Assembly (NCBI GenBank): GCA_025059535.1
Contig: JANXCX010000024.1
Span: forward strand, 87,425-151,424
Direction: 5' to 3'
DNA length: 64,000 bases
From: Bacteroidia bacterium
GTDB lineage: Bacteria > Bacteroidota > Bacteroidia > SpSt-205
Of this stretch, positions 1 to 9,184 are shown piece after piece. The notes beneath the pieces are model-generated. The model was given only the letters and a program-made list of their open reading frames with translations. It was not told where the DNA came from and made no database searches. Positions within the stretch are counted from its first letter, which is position 1, and the number at the start of each line of letters is the position of its first letter. Both the position numbers and the translations under genes were made by a program.

Positions 1-631
1 GCCAGTAGGCCTGGAGCCACAGCGTATCCCAAGCCAAAAAGGCCGAATTAGGCCCAACTATCTTAGCGCTGCTCACCTGAAGCTCTAAGGAGTCGTTGTT
101 TAGCCTGAAAGTGCCTTGGAGCCGCCCATGGGAGGACTCTACGAGGAAGTGTCCCCGGTGGCCCTGCTTAGAAAGCGTCAAGCAAGCTACATAGGGCTCT
201 TCAATAGCCCCTTCAGCCTCTAATCCCTCTAGGCGACTGAAAAGACGCCACAGAGGATAAATCCGGCGAAGGGGCAGAGGAGGAAGCCGCACCAGAAAGC
301 CTTCCGAAGGAGGCGTTTCAAAAGAAAAGTCTGATTTTGGAGGGGCTTTCCAGCGGAAGTCGCTTATCTGCACGTTGAGAGCGGGAGAGAATTGGAGGGT
401 TAGCGCCTGTGCGACCAACCTACCCCAAGCGGTCAGAATTTCTACGCTTTCCAGTTCTATGCGGCCCAGTTCTTCCCAACGGGCGGCGCCATACCGCAGA
501 TAGCCGATGCCCAACTGTCTCATGCCCCATTGAAGGAGGAGAGGCAACCAGAAGAGCCGCAAGGCCCATACAATCAACCCCAGAACCCCCAGACCAGCTA
601 GCATCAGGCTCAGAAAGGCTAGGCGTCTCAC
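1..631 (-). CDS. AsmA/TamB-like membrane-anchored protein, N-terminal part (runs off left edge)
   Basis: Not in ORF track. Reverse-strand frame open from GTG at 631 to window edge: (M)RRLAFLSLMLAGLGVLGLIVWALRLFWLPLLLQWGMRQLGIGYLRYGAARWEELGRIELESVEIL...; N-terminal TM helix followed by beta-rich sequence. GTG overlaps the TGA stop of the upstream methyltransferase (GTGA). Confidence 0.55.
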   Translation of the reverse strand, partial: MRRLAFLSLMLAGLGVLGLIVWALRLFWLPLLLQWGMRQLGIGYLRYGAARWEELGRIELESVEILTAWGRLVAQALTLQFSPALNVQISDFRWKAPPKSDFSFETPPSEGFLVRLPPLPLRRIYPLWRLFSRLEGLEAEGAIEEPYVACLTLSKQGHRGHFLVESSHGRLQGTFRLNNDSLELQVSSAKIVGPNSAFLAWDTLWLQAYW

Positions 632-1311
632 TTTTCCAGCACGCCAAAGGGCCCTACTACCCAGGCTTTTCGCCAGGAAAGCGCCGAGACCCTACGCCAA
701 GCCGCGTACATGTCGCGACTCCAAAAAATATCATCCGCTATGAGGAGCCCCCCTTCGGCTAAGGAAGGGTATAAGGCTTTTATGTACCCTACGAAAGCAG
801 CTCCGCCATGGTTCCCATCCAGGAAAACGACATCCCATACTGGTTGAGGCTGGCTTAAGAAGGCTTCAAACGTTTGGCAGTGGAGGGTAGGATGCAGGCC
901 TAGGATTTGGAAGTGCTTTTTGGCGTAACTGGCTAAGGTAGGGGAGGCTTCAACCGTATGGATTTCAGCCTTGGGGGCGCTGCAGGCCAGGTAAAGCGTG
1001 CCTAGACCTAAATGCGTGCCAAGCTCTAGAATGCGTTGAGGCCGGCGCGGGGCTACTAAGCGGTAGAGTAAGCGGCCCTTGGCCGGCGTACAACTGGCCT
1101 GACGCGTAAGGGCGGCCAGCGACAGCCACCGAATCTGACCCCACTGCGCCGCCGGATAGCGAGCCCCATAGACCTCAACGCCCAAGATTAGGCCTTTGGC
1201 CCGCCTGAGGGTTTTGTACAGCTGCGTCACCATCGCCAAAGCTGGCGGGTACCCCCCACCCACGCTCAACCAGAGCCACCGCCCAAAAGCCTCTATTAGC
1301 GCAGCTCCCAT
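628..1311 (-). CDS. Class I SAM-dependent (O-)methyltransferase
   Basis: RILELGTHLGLGTLYLACSAPKAEIHTVEASP motif I and VVFLDGNH motif; ORF track start at 1341 overlaps the neighbouring CDS, so an internal Met (MGAALIEAF) is plausible. Confidence 0.75.
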   Translation of the reverse strand: MGAALIEAFGRWLWLSVGGGYPPALAMVTQLYKTLRRAKGLILGVEVYGARYPAAQWGQIRWLSLAALTRQASCTPAKGRLLYRLVAPRRPQRILELGTHLGLGTLYLACSAPKAEIHTVEASPTLASYAKKHFQILGLHPTLHCQTFEAFLSQPQPVWDVVFLDGNHGGAAFVGYIKALYPSLAEGGLLIADDIFWSRDMYAAWRRVSALSWRKAWVVGPFGVLEK

Positions 1312-1898
1312 AGCCGATACTGCCCATATAGGCTCACCCAAATATGCCGAGCCAAGGTGCGTGAGGCCTGAAAAAGCACCTTATCCCAAGCTGGACTAAT
1401 ATCGCCACTAAGCTGGAGGCCTAAAACCAGGCGCTGGCTTATATACTTCTCCAAGCCTAAATGCAGATGCAACTGCGAGCGATTGAAATAATCCGCAAAT
1501 CGATAAACTCCTCCTACTTTAGGCTGGCTTTGGGCACGCAGAAGAAGGGAAGCGCTGAATCCTCCCCAGAACCACCCAGGCCGGGATGTTGTATCTAGCC
1601 GAAAGCCCCACCGCAAGGGCAGATTAGCCCAGAGGTGGGTTTCGCGCAGCCCCTCCGACTGAAGTATAAAGAATCGCCCGCCTGGCACTACCTCAATAAA
1701 GCGCCTGGGCTTGTAAAAGTAACGCAGAGAGAGCCCTGCAAAGCCTTGAAAGCCTGGTGGGCGCGGGGCACTGGGCTTACGCTGGAAAATCTCCCCCAAA
1801 GGTAGGCCTCGACGCGCCACGGCGATGCGCTGGATAACGCCTACACTCCCCTCTATCCCCAAGTTCAGCTGCAGCCATACCAGGAGACAAACGCCCAT
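1296..1898 (-). CDS. Hypothetical beta-rich (outer-membrane/DUF2490-like) protein
   Basis: Signal-like N-terminus MGVCLLVWLQLNLG, amphipathic strands to the C-terminus; ATG at 1898 lies 4 nt from a TACTTTTG -7 element (1903-1910, minus). Confidence 0.5.
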   Translation of the reverse strand: MGVCLLVWLQLNLGIEGSVGVIQRIAVARRGLPLGEIFQRKPSAPRPPGFQGFAGLSLRYFYKPRRFIEVVPGGRFFILQSEGLRETHLWANLPLRWGFRLDTTSRPGWFWGGFSASLLLRAQSQPKVGGVYRFADYFNRSQLHLHLGLEKYISQRLVLGLQLSGDISPAWDKVLFQASRTLARHIWVSLYGQYRLWELR

Positions 1899-1902
1899 CT
1901 TC

Positions 1903-1910
1903 CAAAAGTA
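1903..1910 (-). promoter_or_regulatory. Bacteroidota -7 promoter element TACTTTTG
   Basis: Exact TAnnTTTG match, 4 nt before ATG at 1898. Confidence 0.6.
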
Positions 1911-1929
1911 CAAAAGCGCAGCTTTTCCA

Positions 1930-1937
1930 TAGTTTTG
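1930..1937 (+). promoter_or_regulatory. Bacteroidota -7 promoter element TAGTTTTG
   Basis: Exact TAnnTTTG match, 4 nt before GTG at 1942. Confidence 0.6.
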
Positions 1938-1941
1938 CAGA

Positions 1942-2634
1942 GTGCGGAGGGTTTTATTTGGACTTGTGGGGTATCTATGGTGGGGGTGCCAGCCAGTGCC
2001 GCAAAGAGAGCTGGAAATCGCCGAAATGACCGTGCGTCGCGTAGCGCCCAGCTTTAGCGCCGCTGTGTTAGATACGCTGCCAGCTGGCCTGCAAGTAGCC
2101 GAGATGCGCAGCGTAGATACCTGGATAGAGGTCTGCTACAGAGGGATAAAAGGATGGATTCCAGCGGACTTTTTGCCCGGCGAGCCTTTACCTGGAAGCC
2201 TTATAGCCGAGGCGCCCGACGATAGCGTAGCCATAGCCCTTCGCTCCTCTCCTACCCCCTCCTCCGATACCACCCCCACTGAGGAGGCCACCTATGTGCG
2301 CCTCCGGGAGCTTCTGCCTTGGCACGTGCCCGACTCGTTTCTCTATGCCGGCTTCTATGAAGGGCTGCCCGGCGAGGAAATAGGCCTTATCGTCGTCAAT
2401 CTCATGCCCCGCCTTAGCCTTACTATTAAGTACCTTCAAATAGAGGAGGAAAACCTTCAGGAGGTAGAGCTTCCCCTGACGGGCGAAGTTGCCCTCACAG
2501 GGAATCTCATACAAGTTACCCATGACGAAGCCCCCTTTCAAAGGGCTGAGTTTGTACGAATGGGGCGACGGCGCGGGCTCTTACTCAAAAGGAAGGAGGG
2601 TGAATACAGCCTACTCTGGCGGCATAGCTCTTAG
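1942..2634 (+). CDS. SH3-like domain lipoprotein
   Basis: N-terminal lipobox-like GYLWWGCQP; bacterial SH3-like segment (TLPAGLQVAEMRSVDTWIEVCYRGIKGWIPADFL). Confidence 0.6.
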   Translation: MRRVLFGLVGYLWWGCQPVPQRELEIAEMTVRRVAPSFSAAVLDTLPAGLQVAEMRSVDTWIEVCYRGIKGWIPADFLPGEPLPGSLIAEAPDDSVAIALRSSPTPSSDTTPTEEATYVRLRELLPWHVPDSFLYAGFYEGLPGEEIGLIVVNLMPRLSLTIKYLQIEEENLQEVELPLTGEVALTGNLIQVTHDEAPFQRAEFVRMGRRRGLLLKRKEGEYSLLWRHSS

Positions 2635-2637
2635 CCC

Positions 2638-3933
2638 ATGCGCCGCGCTGCCTTGGTGGGCCGTCCCAACGTAGGTAAATCCAGCCTATTCAACCGTCTC
2701 CTTCGCAAGCGCCTTGCTATCGTTGAAGACACCCCAGGCGTAACGCGCGACCGGCATTATGGGGTTCTGCACTTAGAGGATAAAACCCTCCTGCTCATAG
2801 ATACAGGTGGATTTTTAGGTAAAGGAGAAGGGCTGGAAGCCCAAGTAGCCCAACAGGCCCAATTTGCCCTAGAAGAAGCGGACCTGATTTTGTGGGTAGT
2901 GGATGCCCAGGAAGGACTGACGGCTGCGGATGAAGAATTTGGCGCATGGCTGCGGCGCTACTGCCCGCCCGAAAAGCCTATCTGGCTTCTCGCCAATAAA
3001 GTTGATACCCCAGCGGACTCGGGTAAGGTTTGGGAGTTTTACCGGTTGGGTATAGAGCCGGTGTATGGGGTCTCAGCCACCACTGGCCAAGGGGTGGCAG
3101 CCCTACGCGCCGCTTTAGCCGCCTATGCAGAGGTAAGTCCTTTACCAGAGGGGCCCTACTTCGCCCTTATTGGCCGACCCAATGTGGGTAAATCCAGTTT
3201 GCTGAATGCCCTCCTGCAGGCGCCGCGGGCGATTGTAAGCCCTACGCCCGGCACTACGCGCGATCCACTTTATGTGGAGGCTCAGTGGCGCGGTAAGCCT
3301 TTCTACTGGATAGATACCGCTGGGCTACGCCGCAAGGCCCGCATTCCGGACCACTCTATAGAAAGGTATGCCGCCCTTCGCACCTTGCAGGCCCTGCTCA
3401 CGGCGCACGTAGTGCTACTTGTGGTAGAAGCCACCGAACCCTGTACGGCCCAAGATATGGCTTTACTGCGTCAGGCCGAAAAGCAGGGTAAAGGGATCGT
3501 TTGCCTCATCAATAAGGCTGACCTTCTGCCGCCCGCCCAGCAGCGAGCCGTAAAGGCCTATGTGCAACGCAAGCTCCTTCCCCTGGAACCTGTGCCTATT
3601 TTAGCCGTATCCGCCCTCACGGGCCAAGGGCTGGACGAGGTTTCTAAAACCGCCTTTGCCACTTACGAAGCGGGCGGTAGGACCATTTCTACCCGCCAGC
3701 TCAACGATACCCTCCTCCCCATCCTGCGCGCTCATCCCCATCCCCTTGTAAGTAACTGCCAGCCTTCTATTAGGCTCATTCAGCAAATAGGCACCTATCC
3801 CCCTACCTTCTTGCTCTTAGCCCGACACGCCGACAAGCTGCGCGAAACTTACCTGCAATTTGTACGGCGGCAAATTCAGCGGTCTTTCCCTTTTCCCGGC
3901 TGGTGGCTGCGCTTACAGGTACGTTCCGAGTAG
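2638..3933 (+). CDS. der: Ribosome biogenesis GTPase Der (EngA), tandem G domains
   Basis: Two P-loops (GRPNVGKSSLFN, GRPNVGKSSLLN), two DTxG motifs, NKxD motifs, C-terminal KH-like domain. Confidence 0.95.
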   Translation: MRRAALVGRPNVGKSSLFNRLLRKRLAIVEDTPGVTRDRHYGVLHLEDKTLLLIDTGGFLGKGEGLEAQVAQQAQFALEEADLILWVVDAQEGLTAADEEFGAWLRRYCPPEKPIWLLANKVDTPADSGKVWEFYRLGIEPVYGVSATTGQGVAALRAALAAYAEVSPLPEGPYFALIGRPNVGKSSLLNALLQAPRAIVSPTPGTTRDPLYVEAQWRGKPFYWIDTAGLRRKARIPDHSIERYAALRTLQALLTAHVVLLVVEATEPCTAQDMALLRQAEKQGKGIVCLINKADLLPPAQQRAVKAYVQRKLLPLEPVPILAVSALTGQGLDEVSKTAFATYEAGGRTISTRQLNDTLLPILRAHPHPLVSNCQPSIRLIQQIGTYPPTFLLLARHADKLRETYLQFVRRQIQRSFPFPGWWLRLQVRSE

Positions 3934-3942
3934 CTTAGAGCT

Positions 3943-3950
3943 TATATTTG
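3943..3950 (+). promoter_or_regulatory. Bacteroidota -7 promoter element TATATTTG
   Basis: 4 nt before GTG at 3955. Confidence 0.6.
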
Positions 3951-3954
3951 TAAA

Positions 3955-4590
3955 GTGCGAACGCCCGCCGAGGAAAATTACCTCAAAGCGCTGTGGCATT
4001 TAGGCGGTTCGCAGGCTGAAGTACCGATTCAGGCCTTAGTCCAGCGTATGGGCGCCTCCTCGGGGGCCATTACGGACATGCTCAAGCGTCTGGCTGAGAA
4101 GGGGTATATTATTTATCGGCCTTATCACGGGGTAAAGCTCACGGAAAGGGGCCGTACCGTTGCGCTGGAAATGGTGCGGCGCCACCGCATCTGGGAAACC
4201 TTCGTTTACGAAAAATTAGGTTACACGGGCCAGCGCATCCACGAGCTGGCTGAAGAGCTGGAACATGCCTGCGATGAGGAATTTATTGAACGATTGTACG
4301 GTTTTTTGGGCCAGCCTAAGCTGGATCCTCATGGCGATGAGATCCCCGCTTTAGACAAGGGGCCTCGGCCCCTCAGCCGCCTCAATAAAGGTCAGAAAGG
4401 GGTCATACGCTGCTGGTCTTCTAACCCTTCGGTAAACGCCGGCGTAGCGCTTCTGGGTTTCATGCCAGGTGAGATAGTAAAGGTTTTGGACCACTTCCCT
4501 TGCGACCAGGCGCTGTGGGTAGAGTATCAGGGACGCTTATGGGTAGTACCGCCAACAATTGCAGAAAACCTTTGGGTAGATATTGTTTAG
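3955..4590 (+). CDS. DtxR/MntR family metal-dependent transcriptional regulator with FeoA-like C-terminal domain
   Basis: N-terminal wHTH (TPAEENYLKALWHLG...GAITDMLKRLAEKGYI), metal-binding/dimerisation EELEHACDEEFIERL, C-terminal SH3/FeoA-like region; GTG start. Confidence 0.85.
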   Translation: MRTPAEENYLKALWHLGGSQAEVPIQALVQRMGASSGAITDMLKRLAEKGYIIYRPYHGVKLTERGRTVALEMVRRHRIWETFVYEKLGYTGQRIHELAEELEHACDEEFIERLYGFLGQPKLDPHGDEIPALDKGPRPLSRLNKGQKGVIRCWSSNPSVNAGVALLGFMPGEIVKVLDHFPCDQALWVEYQGRLWVVPPTIAENLWVDIV

Positions 4591-4596
4591 TGGAGC

Positions 4597-5490
4597 GTGC
4601 GCCTGATAGGCGACTGGGATTTGCCGGGGCATGCGGGGCCCGTATATGCGCTGACCTGTGATTATGCGAGCAAGAATCTCTATTCAGGTGGCGCCGATGG
4701 GCTAGTGGCCGAGTGGGACTCCCTTAAAGGGCATCCTGCGCGGGCCATAGCGCGCGTGCCTGCAGCGATTTACGCCCTGCACCGGCTACCAAACTCGACC
4801 CAGCTCTATGTGGGTGAAAGCAGCGGGCGGGTTTACGTGTTAGACCTTGCCCGGAAGGTGCTTGTGCGCCTCCTTCAGGCGCATCAGGGGGCGGTGTTTG
4901 GCCTATTTTCTCATCCTACAGAGTCCGAGGGTTGGAGCTCTGGACGCGACGGCCACTTTGTCTTTTGGGACACTCAAGGGAACGAACCCTATGCCCGCCT
5001 GCTGATTTCCGAGGCGGGGCTGCGCGGTTTTGCCCTGCACCCGAAAGGCCAGCGCTTCCTCTGTGCGGCACGCGACGGCTGCTTGTACGAAATAGACCGT
5101 GCCACGCGCCAAGTCCAGCGCCAGATACCGGCCGACCCTGAGCTAGTTTTTACAGTCCAGTACTGCCCTACCTCGCCCTTGGCCGCCTCGGGAGGTAAGT
5201 CGGGTATCCTACGGCTCTGGAACGCCGATTTCCAGTGCGTATGGGAAGTAAGCGCCCATACTTATGCCCTCAATACCCTGGCCTGGCATCCCAGCGGCAA
5301 ATGGCTAGCTACGGGCGGGCGCGACCGCCTCATTCATATCTGGGATGTTACCCAGAAGGTAAAGCGCTTGACCCTTACAGGCCATCAGCGCAGCGTAAAT
5401 GCCCTCTTATGGCTAGGACCAGATACCTTAGTCTCTGCGGGAGACGATGGCCTCGTCAAGATATGGCATCTGGAGGAAGCTGACGAATAA
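4597..5490 (+). CDS. WD40 repeat protein
   Basis: Repeated GH...V.AL......L.SGG.DG.V..WD units; GTG start 6 nt after the mntR-like stop codon. Confidence 0.85.
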   Translation: MRLIGDWDLPGHAGPVYALTCDYASKNLYSGGADGLVAEWDSLKGHPARAIARVPAAIYALHRLPNSTQLYVGESSGRVYVLDLARKVLVRLLQAHQGAVFGLFSHPTESEGWSSGRDGHFVFWDTQGNEPYARLLISEAGLRGFALHPKGQRFLCAARDGCLYEIDRATRQVQRQIPADPELVFTVQYCPTSPLAASGGKSGILRLWNADFQCVWEVSAHTYALNTLAWHPSGKWLATGGRDRLIHIWDVTQKVKRLTLTGHQRSVNALLWLGPDTLVSAGDDGLVKIWHLEEADE

Positions 5491-6553
5491 GGAAACCGCC
5501 CGGCCTCTGACAAATCCACCCCGCTACTTCCATTTCCACCAGCGTAGCCAAAAGTTTAGGTATTGGACAGGCTAAATGAGCGCTTACCTCATCTATGTGC
5601 TTGGGCCCTTCTTGCAAGATATCATAAATGCGCCTTTGCAGGGGATCGCTGGGCTGAGGTGGCGGCGAATTGAATAGGGGTAGTTTTGCGCCTTGACTCT
5701 GGAGCTCCTTGAGGATCACGGCGGGATCATAGGCTATCTGGGCCACCTGCTCAGCAATCAGCCCATGCGTACCACGTGTGGTCGGTGCAAATATGTCCCC
5801 CGGCACCGCATATACCAAGCGATTCGCTTCAAAGGCCATGCGCGCCGTAAAAAGTGCCCCTCCCTTTTCACGCGATTCTATTACAAGCGTAGCTTGGGCT
5901 AAAGCGGCCATGATGCGATTGCGAAAGGGAAAGTGTAGTGGATGAGGCTTGACGCCTGGCGGATATTCGCTCAGCCATGCGCCCTGCTGGAGAATAGCTT
6001 CGGCTAATTTCCGATGCGCCGGCGGGTAAACGTAATCCATCCCATGCGCCAGCACCGCAAGGGTAACGCCTTTATGCGCTAAGGCGCTGCGGTGGGCCTG
6101 CGCATCAATCCCATAGGCCAGTCCGCTTACGATTCCTATCCCTGCCCCTACCAGCGCCTCTACAAAGTATTCGGTAGCCTTCAGACCGTAGACGGAGGGT
6201 TTGCGCGTGCCGACCACCGCCACAAACAACCGATCCGTCAGACTCGCCGTACCTTTATAGTACAATATAGCGGGGGGCTGCACAGCCGTGTGCAGAAGAG
6301 GCGGAAATTCCGCCGCCCAAAAGGGTAAAATCCGAATGCCTAACGTTTGGCAGTGCTGAAGGATTTGCTCGGACGTTTCGCGTAAGGCTTTTAGTTCGGT
6401 GGCATACTTTTGGAGACGCAGCGGCCAGGCGTTAGGGGGCTTCCGCCAGAGCTCGGCTAAGCTGCCCCACACTTGACGCAGCTTACGCGCATGGGCTGGG
6501 CCAAAGCCCTCTAGCCGTAAAAGCGTCAGCAACGCCAGTAGCTCTTCCTCCAT
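5456..6553 (-). CDS. dprA: DNA processing protein DprA/Smf
   Basis: VAVVGTRKPSVYG..., GIVSGLAYGIDAQAHRSAL, PFRNRIMAALAQATLVIESREKGGALFTARMAFEANRLVYAVPGDI. Confidence 0.93.
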   Translation of the reverse strand: MEEELLALLTLLRLEGFGPAHARKLRQVWGSLAELWRKPPNAWPLRLQKYATELKALRETSEQILQHCQTLGIRILPFWAAEFPPLLHTAVQPPAILYYKGTASLTDRLFVAVVGTRKPSVYGLKATEYFVEALVGAGIGIVSGLAYGIDAQAHRSALAHKGVTLAVLAHGMDYVYPPAHRKLAEAILQQGAWLSEYPPGVKPHPLHFPFRNRIMAALAQATLVIESREKGGALFTARMAFEANRLVYAVPGDIFAPTTRGTHGLIAEQVAQIAYDPAVILKELQSQGAKLPLFNSPPPQPSDPLQRRIYDILQEGPKHIDEVSAHLACPIPKLLATLVEMEVAGWICQRPGGFLIRQLPPDAIS

Positions 6554-6556
6554 GCT

Positions 6557-7591
6557 CTATTTCCCTCTAAAAGGCCGCAGACGCAGAGAAATAGCCTGAG
6601 CCGCCATCCGTTGGAAAAATAGAATGTAGGCGTAATCTAAGCGCCATTTTTCTCCGCCTACCCCTAGACCGAAGCTCATACCCCCTAGCGAAGGGCTGCC
6701 CGGCGGATTGAGCTCGCGCCGTCGCTGGACATGATAGGCTATACGCAGGGTAATTGGCTTATCTGGCAAAACCTCCACCCCCACCACTACATGCCGGAGA
6801 AGATGTTCGGTCCAGGGCGGAGGCGGAGGCGGTACAGGATTGCCGAAAATATCGTAGCGAGTAGGCTGGAGGGGGTCATTGTAGGCCATTTTCCAGCGCT
6901 CTAAATGCACCAGCCCAAGGTGAAGCCGAAAAGGCGCATGGGGTACGCGATAGCTTAGGGTAGCCTGCAGTGAGGTAGGGAAGGGCTGGGCAAAAGGCCG
7001 CCCGCGCGGCCGATAAAGCTCTGTACCTATATTCCGCAGCACTAGCCCACAGGCCCATCCCCGCACCGTATCGTTGTAAAGAAGGCCTATATCCGCCGCT
7101 AAGCCAGCACGCCGATATTGCTGGATGGTAATGACCGAGAAGGGCACTTTGAGGTTCATTCCCGCATGCCAGCGCCCGAAATGCCGCACCGCCCCCAGTA
7201 AAAAGGCCCCCTCGTAGGCCCAAAAACTACCTAAAGTGTTACCTACCTCGTCTGTCCATTTAAACTCCCCATAATTCACATACTGCAAGCCGCCCCAGAA
7301 AGTGCCTACACTAGGCCAGTGGTGCGCATACGCAAAGTAGCCAGCAAAAATATCGCCTAAATAGGGCTGGAGCAGAAGGTGGAAATGGCCGTGGGCCCGA
7401 GCGGAAAGGAGGGCTGGATTATGGGCGGCGGCGGTCACCTCGGTCTCCCCCGGAAACCCTAAGCCGCCCAGCCCAGCCGCGCGCCCAGAAGGAAAAAGCT
7501 TAAGGAAATCATAACTCCATCCGCCCGCTATCTGCCCCCACAGTAGGCCTACGAACCCACTAAGCCCCCACACGGGCGTAATAAGCCTCAA
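6557..7591 (-). CDS. porQ: Type IX secretion system protein PorQ
   Basis: Outer-membrane beta-barrel with LFPSGRAAGLGGLGF..., NPALLS; adjacent to ispH and cmk, as is known for porQ in Bacteroidota. Confidence 0.8.
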   Translation of the reverse strand: MRLITPVWGLSGFVGLLWGQIAGGWSYDFLKLFPSGRAAGLGGLGFPGETEVTAAAHNPALLSARAHGHFHLLLQPYLGDIFAGYFAYAHHWPSVGTFWGGLQYVNYGEFKWTDEVGNTLGSFWAYEGAFLLGAVRHFGRWHAGMNLKVPFSVITIQQYRRAGLAADIGLLYNDTVRGWACGLVLRNIGTELYRPRGRPFAQPFPTSLQATLSYRVPHAPFRLHLGLVHLERWKMAYNDPLQPTRYDIFGNPVPPPPPPWTEHLLRHVVVGVEVLPDKPITLRIAYHVQRRRELNPPGSPSLGGMSFGLGVGGEKWRLDYAYILFFQRMAAQAISLRLRPFRGK

Positions 7592-8429
7592 TGTAGGCCT
7601 TTACTTTCTCCATAAGCCACTGGGGGGTAGAAGTAGCGCCCGCAATTCCAATCCGTTGAGCGCCTTCCAGCCATTCCCACTGAACCTCCTCGGGCGCGGA
7701 TATATAGTAGCTGCGCGGGTTAGCCGCTACACACACGGAGAAAAGGGACTTGCCATTAGAGCTCTTCTTACCTGCTACAAAGAGGACTACATCCTGACTT
7801 TTGGCAAATTCTATGAGATGCGGCTCGCGATTAGACACCTGGCGACAGAGTGTATCGGCGATAATCGCATGAGGTATGCGCGCTAAAAGGCGCTGGACCA
7901 CCTCCGCAAAAAGCGCAGGGGCTTTCGTGGTCTGACTGAAAAGGTAAGTAGGCCGGCTGGAATCCAGCGGCAGTTTATCTACCTCTTGGGGCATTCCTAC
8001 CACAAAGAGAGTAGCCTGCTGAATCTGCCCCACAAGGCCTAGCACTTCGGGATGGCCAAGCTGGCCGAGAAGGACTATTTGAACCTCCGGCCGATCAATT
8101 TCACGCAGGCGATTTTGCAGCTTGAGCACGACGGGGCAGGAGGCATCCAGCAGATGCACGCCATTAGCCCGGGCCTGTTGATAGGTTTCAGGCGGTTCCC
8201 CATGCGCCCGAATAAGCACGGTCTCGCCGCGCAGCTGGGGCAAGTCCTCATGCCGAATAATCCGCAGCCCTTTCGCTTCTAAGCGGCGCACCTCCTCATC
8301 GTTATGGACAATATCGCCCAGCGCATACAGATGCGGATGAGTTTCTAAATAGGCCTCAGCCATCGCTACCGCATACACCACGCCGAAGCAGAAGCCAGAC
8401 CGCTCGCTAATCGTGATTATGGGCTTCAT
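7560..8429 (-). CDS. ispH: 4-hydroxy-3-methylbut-2-enyl diphosphate reductase
   Basis: SGFCFGVVYAV, Cys ligands (FCFG, DASCP, DTLCRQVSNREP), GIAGATSTPQWL. Confidence 0.93.
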   Translation of the reverse strand: MKPIITISERSGFCFGVVYAVAMAEAYLETHPHLYALGDIVHNDEEVRRLEAKGLRIIRHEDLPQLRGETVLIRAHGEPPETYQQARANGVHLLDASCPVVLKLQNRLREIDRPEVQIVLLGQLGHPEVLGLVGQIQQATLFVVGMPQEVDKLPLDSSRPTYLFSQTTKAPALFAEVVQRLLARIPHAIIADTLCRQVSNREPHLIEFAKSQDVVLFVAGKKSSNGKSLFSVCVAANPRSYYISAPEEVQWEWLEGAQRIGIAGATSTPQWLMEKVKAYIEAYYARVGA

Positions 8430-9130
8430 GGGCTATACGGAAAGGAAATAGCGGGAACGGTTATAAGGGGTTTGACCCAGCTTAACACTCTCTCTATCTG
8501 CTGGGGTATGGTGAGGCAGGTAGTATCTAAGAGGCGGGCGTCTGGAGCAGGCCGCAGGGGACTTATGGGGCGCGTTTCGTCGCGGTAGTCCCGCTCTAAA
8601 AGCGCCTGCCGGATAGCCTCTCTATCTGCGGGCAGACCCTTTTGGCGCAATTCTTGGTAGCGGCGCTCTACGCGTACCTCCAGCGAAGCGATGAAGAAGA
8701 CTTTGAGCGGCGCTTCGGGAAATACTACGGTGCCAATATCCCGCCCTACTACAACCATACCGCCTTTCTGGCCCAAACGCTGCTGCTCCTGCACCATATA
8801 AGCCCGCACCCAAGGTAAGGTGCTAATAACGCTAGCAAGACGCGCTATCTCGGGCAGGCGCAGCTCCTCACTTAGCCGCCGCTCGCCTACCCAAGCCACC
8901 AGCTCACAGCCTTCCGGCTCCATATGTAGGGCAAACTTCTCCAGCACATCAGGCTTTAGCCGCTCTATTTCCGCTTCGGTAAAGCTTTGCTGGTGCAGAT
9001 ACCACGCTAAGGCCCGGTACATAGCCCCTGTATCCAAATACAAATACCCCAGAGTTTCCGCTACGCCGCGTGCTGTGGTAGTTTTACCTGTGGCCGCATA
9101 CCCATCTACCGCAACAATAATTTTGCGCAC
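8426..9130 (-). CDS. cmk: Cytidylate kinase
   Basis: IIVAVDGYAATGKTTTARGVAETLGYLYLDTGAMYRALAWYL; VVGRDIGTVVFP. ORF-track start (9229) overlaps the divergent epimerase; GTG at 9130 fits the homology boundary. Confidence 0.92.
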   Translation of the reverse strand: MRKIIVAVDGYAATGKTTTARGVAETLGYLYLDTGAMYRALAWYLHQQSFTEAEIERLKPDVLEKFALHMEPEGCELVAWVGERRLSEELRLPEIARLASVISTLPWVRAYMVQEQQRLGQKGGMVVVGRDIGTVVFPEAPLKVFFIASLEVRVERRYQELRQKGLPADREAIRQALLERDYRDETRPISPLRPAPDARLLDTTCLTIPQQIERVLSWVKPLITVPAISFPYSP

Positions 9131-9138
9131 CTTGCGCC

Positions 9139-9146
9139 CAAAGATA
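9139..9146 (-). promoter_or_regulatory. Bacteroidota -7 promoter element TATCTTTG (minus strand)
   Basis: CAAAGATA on plus strand, 8 nt before the GTG of cmk. Confidence 0.55.
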
Positions 9147-9172
9147 CAAAACTCACCAGTAGGGAATAGGAG

Positions 9173-9180
9173 TAGCTTTG
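9173..9180 (+). promoter_or_regulatory. Bacteroidota -7 promoter element TAGCTTTG
   Basis: 4 nt before ATG at 9185. Confidence 0.6.
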
Positions 9181-9184
9181 CGCC

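Noticed and set aside
409-762. 117-aa plus-strand ORF opposite the TamB-like and methyltransferase genes
   Set aside because: Low-complexity Pro/Arg-rich composition, no promoter, fully antisense to better-supported coding sequence.
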